Shown: in pieces, positions 56,496-64,000 of the stretch
Layout of the letters: every line of letters begins with the position of its first letter
How positions within the stretch are numbered: position 1 is the first letter of the stretch
Source of the DNA: Glutinoglossum americanum
Taxonomy: Eukaryota > Ascomycota > Geoglossomycetes > Geoglossales > Geoglossaceae
Direction: 5' to 3'
Assembly (NCBI GenBank): GCA_020080175.1
Contig: JAGHQL010000016.1
Location: 1 to 64,000 of the forward strand
Length of the DNA: 64,000 nucleotides
The notes under the pieces: generated by a model
Seen by the model: only the letters and a program-made list of their open reading frames with translations
Database searches by the model: none
What the model was told of the DNA's origin: nothing
Position numbers and translations under genes: made by a program

Positions 56496-58481
56496 ATGAC
56501 CAACTATTCTGATCTGAAGGTCGTAGAGCTTAAGGCCGAGCTCAAAAAGCGTGGACTACCTCAGACAGGCCTCAAACAGATTCTTGTGGAACGGCTTGAG
56601 GCTGCCGAGAACGAGGCCTCCAAGCTACGTGACCCGCACTCTTTACTTGAGACTGCGGCAAGTGAACCGGCGGAAGCGCACCTTGCGATAGATACAATAG
56701 CACCCACCACAAGCGTTGCGACAGAACCGGAAGCTCGAAACCCCGATGACGGATCGACGGCTCTGGAGCTTAGGGAATCGGATGAGCGTCCTATTATTAG
56801 CGAGGAGACCGTAAAGGATGTGGACTCGTCGACGATGGATGAGGCCGATGGGCCGATACCTAAGTCGATGACTAGTAGCGAGGCTGCGGATACACCAATG
56901 ATCGATTCTCCCCAGACCTTGGTTCAATCTCCAGGAACTGGTGAGATTCTGGAATCAAATCGACTTGATGATGAATCAGCTATCGTTTCTGGTGATCATT
57001 TGGGTGAACATCGAGGGCAAGACACGGAAACCCCAACGAAACGCCAAGAAGAGCTGTCGATGATGAAGGATGACGATTCTGTCAATGAAGGAGCTTCGAT
57101 GCAGCCTTGTGGTGCCAAGTCCCCCGTTGCTGATGATGCGCGAAAGCGAAAACGTTGGAGTCAAAGCCCTCCTACTTCAGGCGCGGAAATAGCCAAGAAG
57201 GCAAGGCTTGAAGGTGCTTCCGTGGCCTTACTTGGTGAACTGAAGCCTACGGACGAGCCGAATGGAGTCGATATGTGTCCCTCCGTGGGTGGGGCTATGG
57301 ATATATCTATCGCAGAAGCGGAGTTAACTGCGGTTCGTCCTGAAGAAGCCGGTAATACGAGAGAGGGTGAAGCCTTGAGATCGCCCACACCTCCCCACTC
57401 GCCCTTAGCACCAAAGCGAACAGTATCTAATAACAAGGGTGGCCGTTTTAAGGATCTATTCTCAAGTGCGGGTGGCGTTGATAAGGAGTTCTCTCGGGGT
57501 CGATCTCCGAACAACCGACCCTCTGACCATGAGATCGATGACGGGGAGGACCATGATATAACACCGGCTCTCCATTCCGCAACTTCGGCGCTCTATATTC
57601 GGAACTTCATGCGCCCGCTGCACCCGCCATCTCTCAAAGAGCATCTAATCTCACTTGCTACCCCACCAAGCTCTTCGCCGAACCCTGAAATTTTAGGGGA
57701 TTTCTATCTTGATCCCATTCGTACTCACTGCTTGGCTGTCTTCGCCAACATAGCCGCGGCCTCGCGTGTCCGCTCGGCATTGCACAACCGTGTGTGGCCT
57801 AACGAACGCACCCGCAAGCCTTTATGGGCAGATTTCGTTCCAGAGAATAAAGTTAGGGATTGGATTGAGTTGGAGCAAAGCACCGCAGGGAGCGGTGCTA
57901 GAAACGCGGACAGAAAAAGGTGGGAGGTAGTTTACGAAACCGTGGGAGGCGAAGAAGGCTATCATAACGTGCAGGCCGTGTTGAGAGAGGTCGGGGCCGG
58001 AGGCCAGGCTCAAAATTCGAGTGGAGGGATTCACGGCATGCAGGGAGTGCCATTAGGGCCCAGAGGCAGCGCATTTGCTTTTACTGGTTCGAGACACGCT
58101 GGCCTATCCCAGGCTGCCATGACCGCTTCAAGGCCCGCAAATTCAGGGTTCTCCGCATTGGACTCGCTCTTCAAATCTACGGCTGCCAAGCCAAAACTAT
58201 ATTTCTTGCCAGTGTCGAAGGAACTGGCAGAACGAAGACTGGGCATGCTAGCCGACGCCAGGAGATCAAGAGGGCGAGGATCTCGGAGCAGAGGCGGAGG
58301 AAGGCTCCACAATGAACAGAGACGCTATACATTTGAAGACGGAGATCTACTTGTCGATGGCGGCCCTGACCTGCGCGCCGGATGGAGAGGTGGGGGAAGC
58401 GATAACTACAGCGGTGGCGGAAGGCCGAGAGTTCAGTATGCTCCAAGGCTACATTTGGAAGACCGTAGAGGTCGATGGTGA
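56496..58481 (+). CDS. Acinus-like SAP/RRM protein with RSB motif
   Basis: Acinus binds RNPS1 and SAP18 in the ASAP complex, which links splicing to the exon junction complex. One exon of 661 residues starts at ATG 56496 (MTNYSDLKV). A SAP domain at residues 1-38 (LKVVELKAELKKRGLPQTGL) binds nucleic acid. A long acidic, disordered region follows. A divergent RRM-like fold at about 365-450 contains SALYIRNFMRPLHPPSL and THCLAVFANIAAASRVRSAL. Near residues 555-585 the RSB motif reads LDSLFKSTAAKPKLYFLPVS, closely matching the acinus motif LDDLFxxT...PxIYWLP that holds RNPS1 and SAP18. The C-terminus is Arg/Gly-rich. SAP, RRM and RSB in that order is the acinus architecture. In a fungus the finding is notable because budding yeast lacks this gene. 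Function in this species is inferred from the family. Confidence 0.85.
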   Translation: MTNYSDLKVVELKAELKKRGLPQTGLKQILVERLEAAENEASKLRDPHSLLETAASEPAEAHLAIDTIAPTTSVATEPEARNPDDGSTALELRESDERPIISEETVKDVDSSTMDEADGPIPKSMTSSEAADTPMIDSPQTLVQSPGTGEILESNRLDDESAIVSGDHLGEHRGQDTETPTKRQEELSMMKDDDSVNEGASMQPCGAKSPVADDARKRKRWSQSPPTSGAEIAKKARLEGASVALLGELKPTDEPNGVDMCPSVGGAMDISIAEAELTAVRPEEAGNTREGEALRSPTPPHSPLAPKRTVSNNKGGRFKDLFSSAGGVDKEFSRGRSPNNRPSDHEIDDGEDHDITPALHSATSALYIRNFMRPLHPPSLKEHLISLATPPSSSPNPEILGDFYLDPIRTHCLAVFANIAAASRVRSALHNRVWPNERTRKPLWADFVPENKVRDWIELEQSTAGSGARNADRKRWEVVYETVGGEEGYHNVQAVLREVGAGGQAQNSSGGIHGMQGVPLGPRGSAFAFTGSRHAGLSQAAMTASRPANSGFSALDSLFKSTAAKPKLYFLPVSKELAERRLGMLADARRSRGRGSRSRGGGRLHNEQRRYTFEDGDLLVDGGPDLRAGWRGGGSDNYSGGGRPRVQYAPRLHLEDRRGRW

Positions 58482-59881
58482 GGACTTGTTTCTATTTGTT
58501 TTGTATTATGCCTATAATTATCAGCCGTCATGGGGCTAGTTTATCTTTTTAGGCTGGGAGTGGTGGGTGGTGGGTTGGGGAAGTATGGCTCTAAACAACG
58601 TAAGGTGGAAAATAAAAAAAATAAACAGGCGCCTGAAGGTTACTGCTGCAAGCCAGCCCCCTTGATTGATTATCGTTTACATATAAATATTTACAATCTA
58701 TATTATAAGGGACTTTTTATCTAGTCTTAGAGCATCTGCGGGCAGGTGGAGCTCGACCTCCGAACTCACAAGGCCAGTTTATTTGGGTGGATGGGGTCTG
58801 GAGAGGTCGTGTGAGACATACATGAAATCCGCGGACTTTGGGTCATTTCTCTGATGGAAGCTGTTGCGTACATGATAGAATTATTGAAAAAGAAACTGAG
58901 TAAAGTCCCCAATCCCACCCGTCTTTGTACTCCATGCCCTATCCACGAAACAGTACCATATCTTCTTGATATCCTGTAGGTTGGTTATTGGCTATTCGCC
59001 CCGCTATCCGCTCTTTCTGTCTTCGTGAAATCCTTGGTAGGTTCTCTATTGGTTATTGGGGGTTGAACTTAGAACCTAGAAGGCCTTAGCATTGATGAGC
59101 CATCGAGGTAACGTCCAGGGAATCGGCCTGTTTGTCCTTTTGCTCCTGGGTTTCATAACTATCAGTGAGTATGGGAGAAATGTTCCACCATGATCGCCGT
59201 TTAGACATGTAGCCTTGTTCATGGTGAGGGTTTTGACTATTTCCTCGATCTTTGGGTTGGGATGCTTACGCGATTGGAGTCGTTGGGCACCTTTGCTTGA
59301 GCTCTTGGCGCGTTTTATGTTCTTTGTTGCAAGCGTCGTGTCTTTGAAGCACCGCCGCCTGATTGTAGGCTTTGAGGTCCCTGCAGCTTCAATATAGAAC
59401 TCGCAAAACGTTTCTCTCAATAGAAAGCTGGACCTGGTCTTTTCACGAAGAGGCCTTTTCTATTGACATGCGGGATATTTTGACGAGTCAGGAAATTCGC
59501 GATCAATAAACGAACTATTGAGGCTCAAGCGACATCACGCTCTTCCTTAACACAAGTCGTCTCTGGATCACACCTACGGCTTTTCATTTACAACCATCGA
59601 CCTATTGCCAACACGACGGCATTTCATTCTATTGATTGGCAGCATTTAAATCTGCATTATTTGATCCACCAGTTAAGGTCCGATTTCTTCGTTCTTTCAT
59701 CAACCAACTTTCTTCACATTAACCGTTCACACGTTGCCGGAACTGCAGAACACACTAATTTCTTCCTGCATCCTATCATCACACAAAAGCTTACCACCTT
59801 CAACATATGTCCTCTAGATAGCTTTCGTTCGTTTCAACACCCTGCGGCTCACCTGACGGTGGGTGGTTGTTCGCGGTCGAG
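58482..59881. other. Intergenic region acinus-like gene to THO2
   Basis: This 1.4-kb gap contains an AT-rich 3' flank (58600-58740) and the THO2 promoter. TTGGTTATTGG words occur near 58980 and 59050. A 114-residue minus-strand open frame (59076-59420) ends in a basic tail with no family match and is not called. Confidence 0.45.
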
Positions 59882-62800
59882 ATGGCCGGCCCTGGCGGAA
59901 AGAGGAAGAGAGGAGACAGAACCTACTCGCAGGATTCGAGTAACGGCGGACCCAGGCCCTCACCATACAGTTCTGAGAATGTAAATGCAGGCCGTCAGCT
60001 TCGTGAGCAAGATTATAGGAGTAACCGTCAGTACGGGGAGCAGAGAGGTGGAGGTCGCAGGGGCCGACAGAACCATAGAGTAGGCGGGCACGACGGTGGA
60101 CGTGGAGGAGTTGCGAATAGAGGCGACGACAGAAACCGGAGAAGCCCTTCTACTGGAACCAACACTGCACAGTCTTCCATGAAAACAAGCCCAACAATTC
60201 CTAGTGCAATGTCTCCGCCACCTGTGACGCAAACCAAACTTCAAGATAGCGCAAGACGGCCATCTACTCCTCTCGAGACTACACCGCAGCAAACCACATC
60301 GCAGCTGTCTTCACCTACAATCGCTAAACAGTCTATCGTCTCAACAGAAGTTGATCCTCGAGAGGGGTCTCCTTTCTATAATTGGGAATACCTTACCCAT
60401 CACAGAATTTCCTCTTGGAAAACTTCTGGCAGGCAGGAAATCGTGGACATTGGCACTGAGGCTCGACTAGATGAGGATCCCATGGCGCTTAGCGTGATTT
60501 TCCAGGAGATCTTAAAATCAGGATTGGACAAACGTATTGACGCGGCAGATGCGGGTGCAGTGATCAAGGATATCTTGGACCAACAGAATGAGGTGGTAGA
60601 TGAACGGCAATCTTTCGATGCGCCGACCCTATTCCTGGACACACTCTCGATATTTACCGACTCTGATGTCTCCCATCCTCTACTTCCGACAATCGTTAAG
60701 TCTACGGGAGTGTCACCTGCATTAATGCGATTAGTGCTCGAAAGTCCACTGCTCCAAGCCCTTGGTCTTGTTCGCCCTACGTTCGATAGGGTGTTTGTGC
60801 GAGCGCAGACAAATATTCTGTATCGGCAGTCTAAGTACAATCTGCTTCGAGAAGAGTCGGAAGGGTATTCAAAGCTTATTACGGAGCTTTTCGCAACAAG
60901 CAATGAGCCTGTGTCAAGTGGCATTGTGGGGGAATCGTTTGAGCGGGTCAAAGCTCTTGTCGGGGCGTTTGATCTGGATGTTGGGAGGGTTTTGGATGTG
61001 ACGCTCGATGTTTTTGCTGCGGTCCTAGTGAAGCAATACAGATTCTTTGTGAAGTTTCTGAGGGCCAGCTCCTGGTGGCCGCAGCCAAGTCATTTAGAGT
61101 CGGTGGAGATGTTCAGTCAGACATTTGAGACCCTACCGAAATGGGCTCTACCGGGATCTGGAGGTTGGTTCACGACTGAGGAAGATAAAGAGAACTTGGT
61201 GGCCATGAAAGAGAGGCGCGATGTGCAGTTTTGGGAGAGAGTCCGTGAAATTGGCCTGGGAGCTTACTTCGAGATCGGTGGGAGAAGGATGAATGCGGAG
61301 CAGAAAACGGTGTTCAATAACGGAGATCTTGAGAATGCGACTGATGTGGACGATCGAAGTTGGATAGATGCAACGGGAACGCTACCTCCTCGAGGCAACC
61401 ATGTTGCCGCTCAGCTGCTCGGCTTTAAGCTACGATTCTATGCTTCATCGGCCCGGGACCCGACAGATGTCTTACCCCTCAACCTGATTTATCTTGCTGC
61501 TCTTTTGATAAAGATTGGCTTCATCTCGCTGCGTGACCTCTACCCACACCTCTGGCCAGAGGATAAAGATATGGAAAGGGTAAGAGAGCAAAAACTGAAG
61601 GAAAAGGCTGCAAAAGAGAAAGCGAGTCGGGAAGCTGCTGGTGCAATGAACGCTTTGGCCATGGCCGGGGCTCTTCCGGATGACTCTCCGCCGGCGTCTG
61701 GAAGACTGCGAGAAACAGACGGAAACAGAGGAGCTCCTGTAGGAAAGGTCGACCCTGCCTCTGACAAGGCTGCAGCAGCAGCTAGGGCGGAGGAGGAGAA
61801 GGAAAAATTACCTGAACCGAAGGATCAAAAGGTTGAATTACTAAAGAGCCTGTTGTGCATCGGCGCCCTTCCAGAGGCTTTGTTTATTCTTGGTCGCTTC
61901 CCCTGGATACCGGACGTATATCCCGAGATTGTCGACTATATCCACCGCATACTCCATCATAGTCTTGATAAAGTCTATATTCCGTTAAGGCCTATGAATA
62001 ACACCACTGACGTTCGGCAAACGAAGAAAATCATTGATCTGACTGCAATGGCAAAGGGAGAGACGCGATTGGTAGACGCGCCTCCTCGAAAGACTTTACG
62101 ATGGCCCCAGATGGACAGAGATGATACTAACGACAACACCGATTACCGGTTCTACTGGGACGACTGGACCGACAATGTGCCTGTCTGCCAGACAGTCGAT
62201 GACATATTCTCACTTTGTAGCACCTTATTGAACATTTCGGGTGTCAAGATCGGCAGAGACGCTACCCTAATCTTCAAGCTAGCTCGTATTGGCAAGCACA
62301 GCTTGGCTAACGACCGCTCCGAGCCAAATGTGACAAGATGGATAAACCTCTCCAAGCGACTCCTCGTGCCTTCGCTCAGTCTATCGAAGGAGAACCCTGG
62401 GGTCGTCGGCGAGTTATTCGACCTGATCAAGACTTTCCCTACCCATACGCGATTCTCCATATATGCAGAGTGGTACTATGGTGCCACTTCTCGCCTACCA
62501 GACATTAAATCGGCGTTTGACTTAGCCAGAATGGAGACATCACATGTATTAAAGCGGATCAGCAAGGTCAACGCTAGGTCTATGGCAAAAGCGCTTGCGA
62601 AAGCAGCCTATGCTGCCCCTGGGATCGTCTTCATCGTAGCGCTTGGCCAAATCGAGTCTTATGACAATCTTGTGGAGGTTGTCGTTGAGTGCGGCCGTTA
62701 TTTCACCCAGCTTGGCTACGATGTTTTGACCTGGTCGTTGCTAAGCTCTCTCGGCGGTAAGGGTCGCAACCGGGTTCAGGCGGACGGGCTTTTGACTAGC

Positions 62801-64000
62801 AAGTGGCTTTCTGCATTGTCGCTCTTTGCTGGAAAGGTTTTCAAGCGGTACTCCATCATGAACCCAACGCCGATTCTCCAGTACGTTGTCAGTCAACTTG
62901 AAAAGGGCAGTGCTGTGGATTTGATTGTCCTAAAAGAGATCACGAACTCCATGGCAGGCATCGTCATGTCTGACACCAACATAACCGAGGCACAGATCCA
63001 AGCACTCTCTGGCGGAGAAGTCCTCCGTCGACAAACTCTGCTCCAACTCTATGACAGACGGCATGAATCGCGGACCCACGCTCGACGGCTAATGAGGGCT
63101 CTTACTGAGCCGAGACTTATTGCGAAGCTACTGATTCTTATCGCCCAAGAACGACAGACTTGTCTTTTCAAGATTGCTGACCAAGATGCTCATCTAAAAC
63201 TTCTCGGAAACCTTTTTGACGAGATCCATCGAGTACTGGCCCAGTACCTTGATTTGCTGCGGAGTAATCTTTCTATTAAGGACTTTGATGCTGTTGTCCC
63301 GGACGTCGCTAGCCTTATTCTCGACTTCGGAATTGAGCCAGGAATCGCATTCTGGATATCTAGGCCAAGCATTGTCCACGAGATGAAGGAGCTTGACAAG
63401 GAGAGAGCAAAGGCTGAGGCTGAACAAAAGCAGCTGCAAAAGAGCTTGGAAAAGGCGAAAGCAATCGACGCTACCAAGGATAGTGATATTGAGATGACGG
63501 ATCAGCCTCAGGAAGAAAACAACACAGCTACTAAATCGACAGACGATACGGGGAGGCCCAAAAATGACCTGGAGGGCGACTCTGAAATGAAAGATCCAAC
63601 TGCTACGCCTGACGAGTCCACCCCTTCAGCGGCCGCTGTCGCGGTGACCAACGGGACCCAGGAACCATGGCACCCTGTCCTCAAATCCCTCATGTCAAAC
63701 ATACGGCCAGCCCTTCCTGAGGAGACATGGTCGATCTTGAGTCCCTCCTTCTACCTTACATTCTGGCAACTCTCTTTGTATGACGTCTCTGTGCCTACAA
63801 AGAGCTATGACGAGGAGACTACTCGCCTAAAGAATCGACTTATATTTCTGAGAAGTGATCATTCGGATTTGAGCCAAACGGGTATAGCGAAGAAAGAAAC
63901 GGCGCAAAAGCTGGCCTTGGAGACTCAGGACCGTTTACACGTAGAAATGCGAGAGCATATTCGCTCTTTTTCCGAAACTAAGAGTCGTCTACGCAAAGAA
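59882..64000 (+). CDS. THO2: THO complex subunit 2, 5' part
   Basis: Tho2 is the scaffold of THO, the core of the TREX complex that couples transcription to mRNA export and limits R-loops. The frame starts at ATG 59882 (MAGPGGKRKRGDRTYSQD) and stays open to the window's right edge: 1,373 residues with no intron detected, so the 3' part is missing. About 120 N-terminal residues are Arg/Gly- and Ser/Pro-rich. Tho2 blocks follow, including PLLQALGLVRPTFDRVF and AKALAKAAYAAPGIVFIVAL. The THOC2-type core motifs KSLLCIGALPEALFILGRF and RFYWDDWTDNVPVCQTVDD mark the middle. Near the right edge are LYDVSVPTKSYDEET and LRKE. Yeast and animal Tho2 exceed 1,400 residues, so part of the C-terminal domain is outside. 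The family call is firm. Confidence 0.88.
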   Translation, partial: MAGPGGKRKRGDRTYSQDSSNGGPRPSPYSSENVNAGRQLREQDYRSNRQYGEQRGGGRRGRQNHRVGGHDGGRGGVANRGDDRNRRSPSTGTNTAQSSMKTSPTIPSAMSPPPVTQTKLQDSARRPSTPLETTPQQTTSQLSSPTIAKQSIVSTEVDPREGSPFYNWEYLTHHRISSWKTSGRQEIVDIGTEARLDEDPMALSVIFQEILKSGLDKRIDAADAGAVIKDILDQQNEVVDERQSFDAPTLFLDTLSIFTDSDVSHPLLPTIVKSTGVSPALMRLVLESPLLQALGLVRPTFDRVFVRAQTNILYRQSKYNLLREESEGYSKLITELFATSNEPVSSGIVGESFERVKALVGAFDLDVGRVLDVTLDVFAAVLVKQYRFFVKFLRASSWWPQPSHLESVEMFSQTFETLPKWALPGSGGWFTTEEDKENLVAMKERRDVQFWERVREIGLGAYFEIGGRRMNAEQKTVFNNGDLENATDVDDRSWIDATGTLPPRGNHVAAQLLGFKLRFYASSARDPTDVLPLNLIYLAALLIKIGFISLRDLYPHLWPEDKDMERVREQKLKEKAAKEKASREAAGAMNALAMAGALPDDSPPASGRLRETDGNRGAPVGKVDPASDKAAAAARAEEEKEKLPEPKDQKVELLKSLLCIGALPEALFILGRFPWIPDVYPEIVDYIHRILHHSLDKVYIPLRPMNNTTDVRQTKKIIDLTAMAKGETRLVDAPPRKTLRWPQMDRDDTNDNTDYRFYWDDWTDNVPVCQTVDDIFSLCSTLLNISGVKIGRDATLIFKLARIGKHSLANDRSEPNVTRWINLSKRLLVPSLSLSKENPGVVGELFDLIKTFPTHTRFSIYAEWYYGATSRLPDIKSAFDLARMETSHVLKRISKVNARSMAKALAKAAYAAPGIVFIVALGQIESYDNLVEVVVECGRYFTQLGYDVLTWSLLSSLGGKGRNRVQADGLLTSKWLSALSLFAGKVFKRYSIMNPTPILQYVVSQLEKGSAVDLIVLKEITNSMAGIVMSDTNITEAQIQALSGGEVLRRQTLLQLYDRRHESRTHARRLMRALTEPRLIAKLLILIAQERQTCLFKIADQDAHLKLLGNLFDEIHRVLAQYLDLLRSNLSIKDFDAVVPDVASLILDFGIEPGIAFWISRPSIVHEMKELDKERAKAEAEQKQLQKSLEKAKAIDATKDSDIEMTDQPQEENNTATKSTDDTGRPKNDLEGDSEMKDPTATPDESTPSAAAVAVTNGTQEPWHPVLKSLMSNIRPALPEETWSILSPSFYLTFWQLSLYDVSVPTKSYDEETTRLKNRLIFLRSDHSDLSQTGIAKKETAQKLALETQDRLHVEMREHIRSFSETKSRLRKE

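Noticed and set aside
59076-59420. 114-residue minus-strand open frame
   Set aside because: Basic, without a recognised family, in a gene-free gap; no evidence of expression.

Overview
The window is nuclear DNA from a filamentous ascomycete (Pezizomycotina; a member of the Pezizomycetes such as Tuber/Morchella relatives is my tentative guess). The evidence is dense genes with short GT-AG introns (about 50-110 bp), CTAAC-type branch sites, the fungus-specific V-ATPase c' subunit VMA11, a Zn2Cys6 transcription factor, a Fet3-type multicopper oxidase, and a Tc1/mariner relic whose in-frame stops look like repeat-induced point mutation. I joined exons by eye from splice motifs and phase arithmetic; where a join does not close I say so.

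Layout. 1-4.3 kb: an AT-rich gene-free arm, then two unrecognised genes transcribed divergently. 5.3-16 kb: a GRAM/VASt lipid-transfer membrane protein, a gene-poor stretch with a MITE-like inverted repeat, an Atg38/NRBF2-like autophagy protein with a MIT domain, and a TMEM184/DUF300 membrane protein. 16.8-21 kb: a truncated Tc1/mariner copy abutting and apparently supplying the stop codon of a PD-(D/E)XK-like gene, then the ribosome-assembly WD40 protein SQT1. 21.5-32.5 kb: a Rom2-type Rho GEF, VMA11, a PKA-like AGC kinase and an MFS drug-type transporter. 33.6-43.4 kb: the multicopper oxidase, the diflavin reductase TAH18, a two-RRM protein and the ArfGAP GCS1. 44-54.7 kb: mitochondrial factor MEF2, the retromer nexin VPS17, a small SET-domain protein and a Zn2Cys6 factor. 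56.5-64 kb: an acinus-like SAP/RRM/RSB protein and the 5' part of THO2, which runs off the right edge.

Genes mostly alternate between divergent pairs (MEF2/VPS17, ROM2/VMA11, TAH18/RRM protein, PD-(D/E)XK gene/SQT1) and convergent pairs. No secondary-metabolite cluster, rRNA, convincing tRNA or CRISPR was seen. Most genes are housekeeping functions that sit together without forming a pathway; the last two both belong to nuclear mRNP biogenesis (ASAP and THO/TREX complexes).

The most notable points are a probable AT-AC intron in the multicopper oxidase, that enzyme's missing C-terminal membrane anchor, the transposon-derived stop codon, a GC-AG intron in GCS1, micro-exons of 13 and 18 nt in VMA11, a 23-residue tandem repeat in the SET protein, and two orphan nuclear-looking proteins at the left end. 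I did not find a clear multi-gene novel system.
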